The notes under the pieces: model-generated
What the model was told of the DNA's origin: nothing
Seen by the model: only the letters and a program-made list of their open reading frames with translations
The model's database searches: none
Part shown: piece after piece, positions 26,178 to 35,520 of the stretch
Layout of the letters: each line of letters begins with the position of its first letter
Position numbering within the stretch: position 1 is the stretch's first letter
Translations under genes and position numbers: made by a program
DNA from: Avibacterium gallinarum
GTDB lineage: Bacteria > Pseudomonadota > Gammaproteobacteria > Enterobacterales > Pasteurellaceae
Direction: 5' to 3'
Length of the DNA stretch: 64,000 bases
Assembly: GCF_002921135.1 (NCBI RefSeq)
Contig: NZ_PQVJ01000015.1
Span: forward strand, 1 to 64,000

Positions 26178-27710
26178 ATGGTCGATTTCGCAAAACACAA
26201 ACAATCCCTTCTTTGCAATGATCCACAATCTATCGCTGATTATGAAAAAAATATGGCAACAGCAATAAGTGCGGTAGGAAATTGGCTCAAAAATAACAAA
26301 ATGTACACTGGCGGCAGCATTAAACAGCTACGCGAAGAAATTGCTTTTCAGCCCTCTGAACAAGGTTTTGGCTTAGAAAAATCTTTAGATCGCTTAACGG
26401 AATTATTCTTAAATAAAAGCCTAAAAGTGCATCACCCTCATTCTTTAGCGCACTTACATTGCCCAACCATGGTGGCAAGCCAAGTGGCAGAAGTGTTTAT
26501 TAACGCCACCAACCAATCGATGGACTCTTGGGATCAAAGCCCAGCAGGTTCATTAATGGAAGTGCAACTGATTGAATGGTTACGTGAAAAAGTGGGTTAT
26601 GCGGCAGGTGATGCGGGCGTGTTTACCTCTGGCGGTACGCAATCTAACTTAATGGGTGTGCTATTGGCGCGTGATGCTTGCGTGGCAAAACACTGGAAAA
26701 ATGCGGAAGGCAAAGAATGGTCTGTACAGCAAGATGGCTTGCCAGCAGAAGCCTTGCAACGTGTAAAAGTGCTATGTTCAGAAAATGCACATTTTTCTGT
26801 GCAAAAAAATATGGCAATGATGGGAATGGGATTCCAATCTGTGGTGAGCGTGCCTTGTAATGAAAATGCACAAATGGACGTCAATGCCTTGGCAGAAATT
26901 TTGGCAAATCTTAAAGCGGAAGGAAAATTGGTGGCCTGTATTGTGGCAACCGCAGGCACAACTGACGCGGGGGCAATTGATCCACTCAAAGACATTCGTA
27001 AATTGGCTGATCAATATGATGCGTGGTTACACGTTGATGCCGCGTGGGGCGGTGTATTGTTGCTTTCCAATGAATATCGCCATTGGTTAGACGGCTTAGA
27101 GCTGGCGGATTCTGTTACCCTTGATTTCCACAAACACTTTTTCCAAAGCATTTCTTGCGGTGCATTCTTGCTTAAAGATCCGCAAAATTATCGTTTTATT
27201 GATTACAAAGCGGACTACCTAAATTCAGAATATGACGAAGAACACGGCGTGCCAAACTTAGTAGCAAAATCACTGCAAACCACACGCCGTTTTGACGCGT
27301 TAAAATTATGGTTCACCGTAGAAGCCCTTGGCGAAGAACTTTACGGCTCAATGATCGACCACGGAGTGAAACTCACTCGTGAAGTGGCAGATTACATCAA
27401 AACCACAGAAGGCCTTGAATTATTAGTTGAACCGCAGTTCGCTTCGGTGTTATTCCGTGTCAATCCTGCGAACTACCCAGCGGAATTTATTGATAATCTC
27501 AACCAAAATATCGCAGACGAATTGTTCGCCCGTGGTGAGGCCAATATTGGGGTAACGAAAGTTAATGGCGTGCAGGCCTTAAAAATGACCACCCTTAGCC
27601 CAATCGCCACCCTTGAAAACGTGCAAGCCTTGCTTGGTCAAGTTCTAGAAACCGCTGATAACATCAAAGATGCGATCGTTGCCGGCAATTATGTGCCAGC
27701 GATTGATTAA
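26178..27710 (+). CDS. ddc: L-2,4-diaminobutyrate decarboxylase
   Basis: Ddc decarboxylates L-2,4-diaminobutyrate to 1,3-diaminopropane, a main polyamine of Haemophilus-type bacteria. The 510-aa group II PLP decarboxylase shows [15 protein letters not shown] near the N-terminus, [18 protein letters not shown], the PLP aspartate region [10 protein letters not shown] and the PLP-binding Lys in [10 protein letters not shown]. Length and motifs agree with the H. influenzae enzyme. It is downstream of dat; an inverted pair of uptake signals ends the transcript. Confidence 0.96.
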   Translation: MVDFAKHKQSLLCNDPQSIADYEKNMATAISAVGNWLKNNKMYTGGSIKQLREEIAFQPSEQGFGLEKSLDRLTELFLNKSLKVHHPHSLAHLHCPTMVASQVAEVFINATNQSMDSWDQSPAGSLMEVQLIEWLREKVGYAAGDAGVFTSGGTQSNLMGVLLARDACVAKHWKNAEGKEWSVQQDGLPAEALQRVKVLCSENAHFSVQKNMAMMGMGFQSVVSVPCNENAQMDVNALAEILANLKAEGKLVACIVATAGTTDAGAIDPLKDIRKLADQYDAWLHVDAAWGGVLLLSNEYRHWLDGLELADSVTLDFHKHFFQSISCGAFLLKDPQNYRFIDYKADYLNSEYDEEHGVPNLVAKSLQTTRRFDALKLWFTVEALGEELYGSMIDHGVKLTREVADYIKTTEGLELLVEPQFASVLFRVNPANYPAEFIDNLNQNIADELFARGEANIGVTKVNGVQALKMTTLSPIATLENVQALLGQVLETADNIKDAIVAGNYVPAID

Positions 27711-27730
27711 TCTTTCTAGACGATAAGAAA

Positions 27731-27760
27731 AAAGTGCGGTGAAAAATACCGCACTTTTTG
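27731..27760. terminator. Inverted uptake-signal terminator between ddc and the DMT gene
   Basis: AAAGTGCGGT (27731-27740) faces ACCGCACTTTTT (27748-27759) across a short AAAAAT-containing loop, between convergent genes. Confidence 0.85.
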
Positions 27761-27783
27761 TTTCTTCGCGTTTATTTATTGCG

Positions 27784-28677
27784 TTATCCTTTCCGATTAC
27801 ACATCAGCAACCCTAGCACAATTAATGCGCCACTGGCGAAATGATACCAATAGAGCGCTTCGCCCAAAACGCTAATACCAAGCAACGCAGCGAATAACGG
27901 CGTTACATTGGTAAACACCGCACCTTTCGCGCCGCCCACAAGGCTTATGCCGTAATTCCAAAAGGCGTAAGACAAAATAGATGGCCCGATAACCAAATAG
28001 CCAATCATTGTCCAATGGCTCGTAGAGATTTGGCTGATAATCGGCTCGCTAGCGGTTAAGGCTTTCCAGAGAAAAACTGGAGTAAAGCACAACATCGCAA
28101 TAGCAACAAGCAAGGTGAGCATCACTGCGTTGGGTAAATCTGTTGGACGTAGGCGGATAATGCAGCAATACAACGCCCAGCTCAATGCCGAGCCAATCGC
28201 CCATAAATCCCCTTTATTCACATTAAAGCTCAGTAAGGTTTGTGGTTCGCCTTGGCTTAATAAACATAATACACCGAAGAAACTCACCACTGCCCCTGCG
28301 AGCATTAAAGGGCGAATTTTATCCCCGAAAACAAGACGATTCAGCAATAACACCGCAATCGGCACAACCGCAAGATAAATGCTGGCATTAAGTGCGGTGG
28401 TGGTTTGTAAGCCCTGATAAAGAAATAACGGGAAAATGACAATGCCGAGTAAAGAAAGTGCGGTCAAAATTTTCCACGTTTTTTGAATAGTGGGGTAGAA
28501 AACGAGGGCACGTTTAGCAAACAGCAATAACAAAATCACCGTAGCGGGAAACCAACGAAGATAAGTTAGCACAATGGGATCCACTTCACGGCTTAGCATT
28601 TTGCCGAAAATATAATTGCCGCCCCAAAATAAGGTGGCTAAAATCAGGCAAAGATAGCCATAATGCTGTTTATTCAT
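27784..28677 (-). CDS. EamA/DMT family transporter
   Basis: A 297-aa inner-membrane protein of the drug/metabolite transporter superfamily with ten predicted helices in two EamA repeats (about 5-135 and 150-295). The first helix region LCLILATLFWGGNYIFGKML and the repeat-two block ALSWALYCCIIRL are typical. The substrate cannot be told; relatives move amino acids, nucleosides or polyamine-like metabolites. Its start overlaps the folB stop (ATGA), indicating translational coupling. Several uptake signals lie inside the gene. Confidence 0.85.
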   Translation of the reverse strand: MNKQHYGYLCLILATLFWGGNYIFGKMLSREVDPIVLTYLRWFPATVILLLLFAKRALVFYPTIQKTWKILTALSLLGIVIFPLFLYQGLQTTTALNASIYLAVVPIAVLLLNRLVFGDKIRPLMLAGAVVSFFGVLCLLSQGEPQTLLSFNVNKGDLWAIGSALSWALYCCIIRLRPTDLPNAVMLTLLVAIAMLCFTPVFLWKALTASEPIISQISTSHWTMIGYLVIGPSILSYAFWNYGISLVGGAKGAVFTNVTPLFAALLGISVLGEALYWYHFASGALIVLGLLMCNRKG

Positions 28678-29030
28678 CTTGTGCCGCGTTCCACAATAAC
28701 CCCCACATTGCGCGCTTGCGATACGGCTTTAGGCTTGCTTAATTTAATTTTTAACCAGCTTAGCCCATATTTTTGTTCAAGCTGCGCTGCCACTTCATAA
28801 GCCACGCGCTCAATTAAGAAAAAGGGCTTAGATTGCACATAGTCAATGATAAATTCGCTAACTTCTGCGTAATTTAAGCAATATGCCACATCATCACTTT
28901 CTGCTGCTTGACGGCAATCCCACGCCATTTCTATATCAAAAATAAGCTTTTGTTTGATTTGTTGCTCCCAGTCATACACGCCAATTTGAGCGAAAACGAC
29001 CAATTCTTCAATAAAAATGCGATCTATCAT
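28674..29030 (-). CDS. folB: Dihydroneopterin aldolase
   Basis: FolB converts 7,8-dihydroneopterin to 6-hydroxymethyl-dihydropterin in folate synthesis. The 118-aa protein has IGVYDWEQQIKQKL, the catalytic-region Glu/Lys pieces and LNYAEVSEFI, typical of FolB (about 120 aa). The ATG at 29030 follows AAGGA by 5 bases; four extra codons upstream are unlikely to be used. It is divergent from plsY, as in E. coli. Confidence 0.94.
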   Translation of the reverse strand: MIDRIFIEELVVFAQIGVYDWEQQIKQKLIFDIEMAWDCRQAAESDDVAYCLNYAEVSEFIIDYVQSKPFFLIERVAYEVAAQLEQKYGLSWLKIKLSKPKAVSQARNVGVIVERGTR

Positions 29031-29129
29031 AAAATCCTTCAATATCCTGAAATACTATTAGGCGTATGCTACCAAGTTTATGTACAATAGACGAACAAAT
29101 TTTTCACTTGACGAATCAGGTAGGTAAAA

Positions 29130-29732
29130 ATGAGCCTTTTCGCCCTTTTTTATATGTTCTGTGCGTATTTGCTCGGTTCAATTTCGAGCGCCATTTTATT
29201 TTGTCGCCTAGCAGGCCTACCTGATCCGCGCACCACAGGCTCACACAACCCTGGTGCAACTAATGTACTACGCATCGGCGGACGCTGGGCTGCCTTAGCA
29301 GTACTAATTTTTGACATTCTAAAAGGAATGCTTCCTGTATGGGCGGGCTATTATCTTGGCCTAACCCAATTTCAGTTAGGCATGGTTGCACTGGCCGCCT
29401 GCTTAGGGCATATCTTCCCCATCTTCTTTAAATTTAAAGGCGGAAAAGGCGTCGCCACCGCATTTGGCGCAATCGCCCCTATCGGCTGGGGCGTGGATCT
29501 ATGGATGCTCGGCACTTGGCTTGCGGTATTTTTGCTCACAGGCTATTCATCTTTAAGCGCCGTTATCGCCGCCATCACCATTCCTTTTTATGTATGGTGG
29601 TACAAACCTGAATTTACCTTCCCAGTGGCGCTCGTCTGCTGCCTGCTTGTTTACCGCCACCACGACAATATCCAACGCCTATGGCGCGGGCAAGAGGACA
29701 AGGTTTGGAATAAATTTAAGAAAAAGTTGTAA
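29130..29732 (+). CDS. plsY: Glycerol-3-phosphate acyltransferase PlsY
   Basis: PlsY transfers an acyl group from acyl-phosphate to glycerol 3-phosphate, the first step of phospholipid synthesis, in the inner membrane. The 200-aa protein has five predicted helices and the three family motifs: [24 protein letters not shown] and [13 protein letters not shown]. It is divergent from folB. plsX is not in the window. Confidence 0.95.
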   Translation: MSLFALFYMFCAYLLGSISSAILFCRLAGLPDPRTTGSHNPGATNVLRIGGRWAALAVLIFDILKGMLPVWAGYYLGLTQFQLGMVALAACLGHIFPIFFKFKGGKGVATAFGAIAPIGWGVDLWMLGTWLAVFLLTGYSSLSAVIAAITIPFYVWWYKPEFTFPVALVCCLLVYRHHDNIQRLWRGQEDKVWNKFKKKL

Positions 29733-29745
29733 AAAACGACCGCAC

Positions 29746-30144
29746 TTATTTTTCTTTGCGGTGTTGTGCTTTCAATAACGCAATAATTTCTTTTAAGGAT
29801 TCAATTTCTTTGTCTTTTTGTTCTAATAGTTGATCTTTATAACTTAACGCTAATTTGAGTTTTTCATTTTCAATGGTAACTGCTTCATTTGTCGCATAAT
29901 AATTAGAGCTAAGATGGCTATTTTCATTAATTAAAAAGCAAATATTACGATCATCTTTTACCAATTCAGAAATATCCATATCAAAAATTTGCGCAATTTT
30001 CTTTAATTTTTCGTAATGTAACTGGGTTTCGCCACGCTCAATTTTTGCATAACCACTGGCGGATAAGTTCATCTTTTCTGCCATATCTTCTTGCGACCAA
30101 TGATTCATTTCTCGCATTAATCTAATTTTTTCGTGTATTGCCAT
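29746..30144 (-). CDS. XRE-family regulator with coiled-coil tail
   Basis: A 132-aa DNA-binding protein. The N-terminal helix-turn-helix (about 4-60) contains IRLMREMNHWSQEDMAEKMN and ASGYAKIERGET; the C-terminal third (about 85-125) is a Glu/Lys-rich coiled coil (IENEKLKLALSYKDQLLEQ). The start at 30144 has GGAG seven bases upstream. It is divergent from three envelope genes and separated by palindromes that could be its operators, so it may control them and itself. The target is inferred. Confidence 0.8.
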   Translation of the reverse strand: MAIHEKIRLMREMNHWSQEDMAEKMNLSASGYAKIERGETQLHYEKLKKIAQIFDMDISELVKDDRNICFLINENSHLSSNYYATNEAVTIENEKLKLALSYKDQLLEQKDKEIESLKEIIALLKAQHRKEK

Positions 30145-30164
30145 TGCCTGCTCCATTTGTTCAA

Positions 30165-30225
30165 TCTCTGCCGATATTGAGCAGAGAACTGTCAATTTCA
30201 TATGTGGTTTATCGCAACCTAGGTT
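30165..30225. promoter_or_regulatory. Candidate operators between the XRE gene and the envelope cassette
   Basis: TCTCTGC / GCAGAGA is an inverted repeat (30165-30171, 30181-30187), and AACCTAGGTT (30216-30225) is a perfect 10-bp palindrome, both in the divergent promoter region. They are plausible sites for the adjacent regulator; not verified. Confidence 0.4.
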
Positions 30226-30282
30226 ATGTAGAATTATCTCGCTTTGAAAGCGTACATTTTACATATTTAATGAGGTTTATCT

Positions 30283-30765
30283 ATGAAAAATTTATTAAAA
30301 GTGGCGTTATTAGCCACAACGTTAGGCTTGACAGGGTGTGCTACGATTGTGAGTAAAAGTACTTATCCCGTTTCTATTCAATCTGTTCCTGAGGGGGCGA
30401 AGTTTACGATTACAAATAGAGAAGGGAAAATCGTCAGTCAAGGTATTACTCCACAAGTGGTTAAACTAAAATCGGGCGCTAGCTATTTTAAACCTGAAAA
30501 ATACCTCATTACTTTTATCAAAAAAGGTTTCACACAAGAAACAATTGAAATTCAAGCAACGTTAGATGGTTGGTATTGGGGAAATTTTGCGATAGGTGGA
30601 CCATTAGGATTACTTGTCATTGATCCGATAACAGGGGCTATGTATCGTTTACCTGAAAATGTTGTAGCGACTTTAAATAAAGGTAAAGGAAGAGCATTGA
30701 CAGTGATTGATATTCGTACACTCTCGGAAGAGCAACGTAATAAACTTCAAAAAATTAATTTATAA
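30283..30765 (+). CDS. Predicted lipoprotein with PEGA-like segment
   Basis: A 160-aa lipoprotein precursor: signal with lipobox LGLTGC (Cys about 19), then a small beta-rich domain. The stretch SIQSVPEGAKFTIT followed by ITPQVVKLKSG is like a PEGA repeat, a surface-layer-type fold, and IGGPLGLLVIDPITGAMYRL is a pattern seen in many conserved lipoproteins of unknown role. GAGG precedes the start. It is the first of three envelope genes facing the XRE regulator. Confidence 0.75.
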   Translation: MKNLLKVALLATTLGLTGCATIVSKSTYPVSIQSVPEGAKFTITNREGKIVSQGITPQVVKLKSGASYFKPEKYLITFIKKGFTQETIEIQATLDGWYWGNFAIGGPLGLLVIDPITGAMYRLPENVVATLNKGKGRALTVIDIRTLSEEQRNKLQKINL

Positions 30766-30785
30766 ATATGAATAGGGGAAATGTT

Positions 30786-31394
30786 ATGAAAAAATATTTT
30801 ATGGCTGCATTATTTTCTAGTACAGCATTATTTGCCCAAGCTGATGGCTTTTCAGGCTTCTACGTAGGTGCAGAGGTTGATTTTAATAAACAGTCTTTTT
30901 CTATTCCAGTAAAAGAACTTGGTTATAGCTATTATGATGGTAATTATACGGGTTCTAGCTCTCGCTCTGTTGGTGTGGGCGTTGTTGGTGGCTATATGTT
31001 TGATTATGGCAATAATTTTGTTGGTATTATTGAAGGGAAAATTAGCCTTCCTAATAACAAAACCAAGGATTCTTGGGGAAATGAAATTGCTAAAGAAAAC
31101 CTACGTTTAGGCGTACATTATTTGCAAGGATACCAAATTGATCGCTTCTTACCTTATGTAAAAATTGGGGCTGAATATGGTAACTTTGATATGAATGATA
31201 GCAACCCTGCATTTAATCGTGTGAAATTTGAGAACAGCGGTGCAGTGGGTTTTAGCTATGGTGCTGGCGTGAAAGCAAAAATTACTGATAATTTTGTTGC
31301 AGGGTTTGATTACAGTCGCGTAACCTTAGAGGGTAAAAACAGTATTGAATTTAAGAGCAATACCATCGGTGTAAACTTTAGCTATTTATTTTAA
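30786..31394 (+). CDS. Outer-membrane beta-barrel protein (OmpA/opacity-like fold)
   Basis: A 202-aa precursor with signal peptide MKKYFMAALFSSTALFAQA and an eight-strand-type barrel: GFSGFYVGAEVDF, SVGVGVVGGYMFDYG, LRLGVHYLQGYQI, VGFSYGAGVKAKI and a C-terminal aromatic ending VNFSYLF, which is the BAM recognition signal. The ATG at 30786 is chosen because it starts the signal peptide and has GGGGAAA upstream. Function is unknown; similar barrels act as adhesins or porin-like surface proteins. Confidence 0.82.
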   Translation: MKKYFMAALFSSTALFAQADGFSGFYVGAEVDFNKQSFSIPVKELGYSYYDGNYTGSSSRSVGVGVVGGYMFDYGNNFVGIIEGKISLPNNKTKDSWGNEIAKENLRLGVHYLQGYQIDRFLPYVKIGAEYGNFDMNDSNPAFNRVKFENSGAVGFSYGAGVKAKITDNFVAGFDYSRVTLEGKNSIEFKSNTIGVNFSYLF

Positions 31395-31404
31395 TTAAGG
31401 TTAA

Positions 31405-31866
31405 ATGGTGAATAAAATGAAAAAAATTCTTTCAGTTTTAATGTTGGTAGGTACCTTGATTTTAACGGGCTGTGCGAAAGTGCCTATGGCTTCAGAGGCA
31501 GAAGATGTGCAAGCCAAGCGGTTTGATACCCCTAATAAAGCAATGTCGGGGTTGTATATTTATCGTGATTCAACTTTTGGGGCGAGATTAAGAAAAAATC
31601 TTTATATTGATGATAAATTTATTGGACAATCTGCTCCTAAAGTTTATTTTTATAAGTTAGTTACGGCTGGAAAACATAAAGTTTCTACTGATTCAGAATT
31701 TGGTAATAACGATTTATATATTACAACAGAAGGCGGAAAGAATTATTTTATTCGGCAGTATATAAAAATGGGTGTTTTTGTTGGTGGGGCAAACCTTGAA
31801 CAGATTGATGAAGAAAAAGCAAAAGCGGCTATCAAAAAGCTAAAACTTGCTCGTTCACCACAGTAA
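31405..31866 (+). CDS. DUF2846-type lipoprotein
   Basis: A 153-aa lipoprotein precursor with lipobox LILTGC (Cys23). After a short spacer, GLYIYRDSTFGARLRKNLYID and AGKHKVSTDSEFG resemble the DUF2846 domain, a small beta-sandwich of unknown role found in envelope lipoproteins. Two starts are possible: ATG 31405 with AAGG four bases upstream, or ATG 31417 with GGTG six bases upstream and a more usual signal length. It ends the three-gene cassette, followed by a strong terminator. Confidence 0.75.
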   Translation: MVNKMKKILSVLMLVGTLILTGCAKVPMASEAEDVQAKRFDTPNKAMSGLYIYRDSTFGARLRKNLYIDDKFIGQSAPKVYFYKLVTAGKHKVSTDSEFGNNDLYITTEGGKNYFIRQYIKMGVFVGGANLEQIDEEKAKAAIKKLKLARSPQ

Positions 31867-31893
31867 TTCATATCTAAAAGGCTATTCCATTCT

Positions 31894-31949
31894 ATCTGCC
31901 TTCAAAAGTTGGATTAAACAGCCAACTTATTAAGAGGGCAGATTTTTTT
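31894..31949 (+). terminator. Terminator of the envelope cassette
   Basis: A nested hairpin: outer ATCTGCC / GGCAGAT (31894-31900, 31937-31943) and inner AAGTTGG / CCAACTT, followed by TTTTTT. Confidence 0.8.
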
Positions 31950-32215
31950 ATGTCCAAATGTAATCGATTTTTAGATGGCAAGTCATTGCGTGTTATTTTA
32001 GTCATAACAAACTCATTGTCGGTTTATCAGCATTTTCAACTGCTCTTATACGCGGGATGGCGCACTATAATCTCTATGCCTCTAAAAGAAGTAGCTGTAT
32101 GTGGTTAAGAAAAGATACTATTTTCCCAAATTCAAATTAAACGTGATGAGGGCATAAAATGTGGCAAACACTAGTTCTAGTGGCAGTACCAAGTCTATTT
32201 TATTAAGTCATGCCT
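31950..32215. other. Orphan interval without a clear gene
   Basis: Between the cassette terminator and the rsmJ stop are only short frames: a 52-codon frame on the plus strand from the ATG at 31950 to 32108, overlapping the terminator, a longer frame without start ending in LRKDTIFPNSN and a stop near 32141, and a 15-codon peptide MWQTLVLVAVPSLFY at 32159-32206 preceded by GAGG. None resembles a known family to me. It may be decayed coding DNA. Confidence 0.4.
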
Positions 32216-32986
32216 CTAAATCACAGTATAAATATCAAAGCGATGATTTTTGGTTTCGCGGCTAAAGTGCGGAGCTTTTTCGGCGAGAAATTGGGCGTAG
32301 TCGGGGCGTTTTACCACCACACGTTTTTGCGCGATTTGTAAGGCAGGGGCGAGCAGTTGGTCAGCGTCTTCATCTGCGCCCACTAAATGCTGAAAAACGC
32401 GCATTTCTTTTTTTACCAAGGCACTTTTTGCTTTGTGGGGATACATCGGGTCGAGGTACACCACATCTGCTGTCGTGCCTTGTTGTGCAAGTTCATCAAT
32501 CTGTTTTATGGGCAATAACTGCATATTTTGCTGCATCATTGCGCCGATTTCTGCGTCTTGATAAGCCCGTTGCAAGCCGTCTTGCAGCAATAAATAGACC
32601 ACAGGGTGGCGTTCTACTAAGCGCACTTGGCAGCCAATAGCAGCAAGGACAAAGGCATCACGCCCTAGCCCTGCGGTGGCATCAATGACGCTAGGCAGAT
32701 AATCTTTTTTGATGCCAACGGCTTTGGCGATGGCTTCGCCACGTCCGCCGCCGAATTTGCGCCGATGCGCCATTGCACCGCTGACAAAATCTACATAGAC
32801 CGCGCCTAATTTGGGTTCGTCTAATTTGCGTAATTCTAAACGCTCAATGCCGTTTTGTTCCGTTTGTACTAAGGCCAGCGGGCTGTCTGGCTGGTGAGTT
32901 AAGCCTTGCTGTTCACAAAGTGCGGTGAAATTTTGCGAATTTTTTGTTTCGCAAATCAGTTGCACGGCTATTTTCGGATCAACCAT
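32216..32986 (-). CDS. rsmJ: 16S rRNA (guanine(1516)-N2)-methyltransferase RsmJ
   Basis: RsmJ methylates G1516 of 16S rRNA using SAM. The 256-aa protein matches the family with [20 protein letters not shown], the SAM-site [19 protein letters not shown], the catalytic-type [11 protein letters not shown] and [11 protein letters not shown]. It overlaps the end of trmA by 19 bases on the same strand, so the two RNA methyltransferases are probably cotranslated. An uptake signal lies inside the 5' third. Confidence 0.94.
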   Translation of the reverse strand: MVDPKIAVQLICETKNSQNFTALCEQQGLTHQPDSPLALVQTEQNGIERLELRKLDEPKLGAVYVDFVSGAMAHRRKFGGGRGEAIAKAVGIKKDYLPSVIDATAGLGRDAFVLAAIGCQVRLVERHPVVYLLLQDGLQRAYQDAEIGAMMQQNMQLLPIKQIDELAQQGTTADVVYLDPMYPHKAKSALVKKEMRVFQHLVGADEDADQLLAPALQIAQKRVVVKRPDYAQFLAEKAPHFSRETKNHRFDIYTVI

Positions 32987-34062
32987 ACACCAGATTCCAT
33001 ATGTTCAGTATAAGGGAACTGATCAAACAGCGCCGCACGCTCAATGCGGTGGGTTTGACATAGGGTTTGCAAGTTGTCGCATAGAGTGTACGGATTGCAG
33101 GAAATATACAAAATGCGATCATATTGTTGCACCAATTTTACCGTGTCAGGATCAAGCCCTGCCCGTGGCGGATCAACAAAAATGGTATTGCAATCATAAG
33201 CTTGCAAATCAATGCCTTTTAAACGATTAAAGGCACGCGCACCGTTCATTGCTTGAGTAAATTCTTCTGCCGACATTCTGATAATCTGCAAATTATCAAT
33301 ATGGTTCGCGGCGATGTTAAATTGCGCGGCAGCAACCGATGGTTTGGCGATTTCTGTTGCCAGCACCTTACGAAAGTTTTGCGCCAGCGCAATGGAAAAA
33401 TTGCCGTTGCCACAATAAAGCTCGAGCAAATCCCCTTGGCTGTTTTGGGTGCAATCAATCGCCCATTGCAACATTTTGCTATTTACCACCGCATTGGGTT
33501 GCGTGAAACTGTTTTCCACTTGGCGATAAATATATTCTTTGCCGTTTACAGGCAGAATTTCGTCCACATAATCCTGATCTAAACAAATTTTTTGTTTAGA
33601 CGCGCGCCCGATGATCTGCACGTCAAAACCTTGTTGTTGCAGGGTTTGGCGTAATGCTACCGCCGCCTGTTGCCATTGTTCATCTAAGACTTTGTGATAA
33701 AGCAGGCTTACGATAATTTTATTGCTCAGGGTGCTGAGATAATCAATTTGAAATAAACGATGCTTGAGAATGGTTTGCTGTTTGAGCAGGGGCAGCAAGG
33801 CTTGCATCATTTCATTGATAAGCTGGCTGGCAATGGGGAAACGATCAATGCGATAAGGTTTGCGCGTTTGGCGGTCAAACATAATATGATAAAAATCATC
33901 ATCTTGATGCCAAACACGAAATTCAGCACGCATACGATAATGTTGTTTTGGCGAATCAAATACCGCTAATTCTGGTGCATCAAAGGGGGCTAAAAGTGCG
34001 GTCAATTTTTGGCGTTTTTCTGCCAATAATTCATCATATTTTTCGATAGGTAAGGCTTGCAT
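32968..34062 (-). CDS. trmA: tRNA (uracil(54)-C5)-methyltransferase TrmA
   Basis: TrmA forms ribothymidine at position 54 in the T-loop of tRNAs. The 364-aa protein has the SAM site [16 protein letters not shown], the motif [11 protein letters not shown], the nucleophile Cys in [14 protein letters not shown] and the terminal catalytic Glu in [11 protein letters not shown]. Length equals E. coli TrmA (366). It is the first gene of the trmA-rsmJ pair; the terminator of maoP lies just upstream. Confidence 0.96.
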   Translation of the reverse strand: MQALPIEKYDELLAEKRQKLTALLAPFDAPELAVFDSPKQHYRMRAEFRVWHQDDDFYHIMFDRQTRKPYRIDRFPIASQLINEMMQALLPLLKQQTILKHRLFQIDYLSTLSNKIIVSLLYHKVLDEQWQQAAVALRQTLQQQGFDVQIIGRASKQKICLDQDYVDEILPVNGKEYIYRQVENSFTQPNAVVNSKMLQWAIDCTQNSQGDLLELYCGNGNFSIALAQNFRKVLATEIAKPSVAAAQFNIAANHIDNLQIIRMSAEEFTQAMNGARAFNRLKGIDLQAYDCNTIFVDPPRAGLDPDTVKLVQQYDRILYISCNPYTLCDNLQTLCQTHRIERAALFDQFPYTEHMESGVWLIRK

Positions 34063-34090
34063 TGATAGTTCTCATTATTCGTTGCCAACA

Positions 34091-34119
34091 AAAAGAAAAG
34101 GCTTGATTGCTCAAGCCTT
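34091..34119 (-). terminator. Terminator of maoP
   Basis: AAGGCTTGA (34098-34106) pairs with TCAAGCCTT (34111-34119), loop TTGC; on the minus strand the stem is followed by TTCTTTTTG. Confidence 0.8.
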
Positions 34120-34137
34120 ATGATCTTGCTAGGCAGA

Positions 34138-34467
34138 TTAATCCGCGTTGCTCATCTCTTCTAGGTTATCCGCTACCACGCCAGATAAAGTATAAACACG
34201 TTTTGTGGTGCTGGTTAAAGTGCGGTATTTATTCCACGTTTTTTCAAAGAACGTTTCTGGCTGACGCTCGCCTTTACAAAATGCTACAAAGGCTTTTTCT
34301 TCTTCTGTTGCAGGCGCACGCTCACCACTATCTAAGGCTTTAAATGCTTGACCATATTGCTCTAAAGCTTGAGATTCTTTGATTGTATAATCACCGTGGC
34401 GAGCAAAACCGCGGGGATAGTTTTTATCGTCAAAAAAACGACGCGTTACGCTAAAACTTTCTGCCAT
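34138..34467 (-). CDS. maoP: Ori macrodomain protein MaoP (YifE, DUF413)
   Basis: MaoP with the maoS site organises the Ori macrodomain in E. coli; it belongs to the set of proteins that coevolved with Dam. The 109-aa protein is typical of DUF413, with FFDDKNYPRGFARHGDYTIKE at the start and ETFFEKTWNKY near the C-terminus. Whether a maoS site exists here cannot be judged. It lies on the same strand as dsbA and yihD but with its own terminator. Confidence 0.9.
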   Translation of the reverse strand: MAESFSVTRRFFDDKNYPRGFARHGDYTIKESQALEQYGQAFKALDSGERAPATEEEKAFVAFCKGERQPETFFEKTWNKYRTLTSTTKRVYTLSGVVADNLEEMSNAD

Positions 34468-34540
34468 AATATCCTCAATATTGCGAATTCAAAATCGGCA
34501 CGCATTAAACCAATTTTTGCCTAGTTTTGCAATTTATTTG

Positions 34541-35173
34541 TTACTTTTGTAGCAAGGCTTTCACGGTTTCAACATAATCTTGAATGAAACCCGCTTCACT
34601 GTGTGATAAGCCCTCAGGGTTCACACGATATTTACCGTTCACATAGAAATCTGGCACACCGTGTACATCAAAACGCTCAGCTGCTTGCACTTGCTGATTG
34701 TACAAACCCGTTACCGCAAAACTGTTAATACCGCCATCAAATTGTTCCGCACTTACCCCGCTATCAATAAAAATTTGACGAATAGCATCTAAACTTGGCG
34801 CACTTTGATCACGATTTTTCACCGCAGTTTGCGCTGCTTCAAATAATGGCGCTTTGACTTTCTCTTCCACGCCTAAAGCCATCGCCAATGCCCACGCGCG
34901 AGTGAGATTTTCTGATTGAAAACCTAAGAAATTCACGTGATATTGCTTAAATTTTGTGCCTTCAGGTAATGCCGATTTCACTTTCTCAGGAATGTGATAA
35001 TCCATTTCAAAGGCATAACAATGTGGGCAATAAAAAGAGAAAAACTCAATTACTTCAGGCTGAACTGCGCGTTCAGTATTTAACGCAATGTATTGTTTTC
35101 CCTCTGTTAAATCCGCAGCTTGTACATTCGCTACAAAAAATAATGATGCTAAGGCAACAAGAAATTTTTTCAT
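34541..35173 (-). CDS. dsbA: Thiol:disulfide interchange protein DsbA
   Basis: DsbA introduces disulfide bonds into exported proteins in the periplasm. The 210-aa precursor has a signal peptide ending ANVQA, the thioredoxin-fold active site CPHC (residues 49-52) and the cis-proline loop VHGVPDFYVNG. It follows yihD by 11 bases, as in H. influenzae, where the gene was called por. DsbB is not in the window. Confidence 0.96.
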   Translation of the reverse strand: MKKFLVALASLFFVANVQAADLTEGKQYIALNTERAVQPEVIEFFSFYCPHCYAFEMDYHIPEKVKSALPEGTKFKQYHVNFLGFQSENLTRAWALAMALGVEEKVKAPLFEAAQTAVKNRDQSAPSLDAIRQIFIDSGVSAEQFDGGINSFAVTGLYNQQVQAAERFDVHGVPDFYVNGKYRVNPEGLSHSEAGFIQDYVETVKALLQK

Positions 35174-35184
35174 TACAACTTTCC

Positions 35185-35451
35185 TTATTCAATAATGCCA
35201 CGCGCTTTTAGCAACGCGGTTTTAAAATCTTCTTCATAATCTTTTTTAATCCCAGGGATCGGCTCGTGCTTATCTGTGCCATACATTTTTAAATGATAGA
35301 TAATCACTTCATCCGTTAATTCTGCCACAGGTTTATCAAACCCCGCTTCATCAGCGATTTTCTGCAAAATCTGGGTTAAGCTCAAATCAGGATCTTGCGA
35401 CCAATAAGGTTGCAACAATTCCAACACTTCATTTAGACGATGACATTTCAT
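35185..35451 (-). CDS. yihD: YihD family protein (DUF1040)
   Basis: An 88-aa cytoplasmic protein of the DUF1040 family, function unknown. Diagnostic segments are [32 protein letters not shown] and [20 protein letters not shown]. In E. coli it lies beside mobA on one side and rdoA-dsbA on the other. Here mobA is about 8 kb away because an accessory sugar operon lies between them. Confidence 0.92.
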   Translation of the reverse strand: MKCHRLNEVLELLQPYWSQDPDLSLTQILQKIADEAGFDKPVAELTDEVIIYHLKMYGTDKHEPIPGIKKDYEEDFKTALLKARGIIE

Positions 35452-35520
35452 AACAGTTCCTTACCTTGGATAATAAAGGGCTAAATAATACTGTAATTGG
35501 GGGGAGAAAGGAATAAGTTT

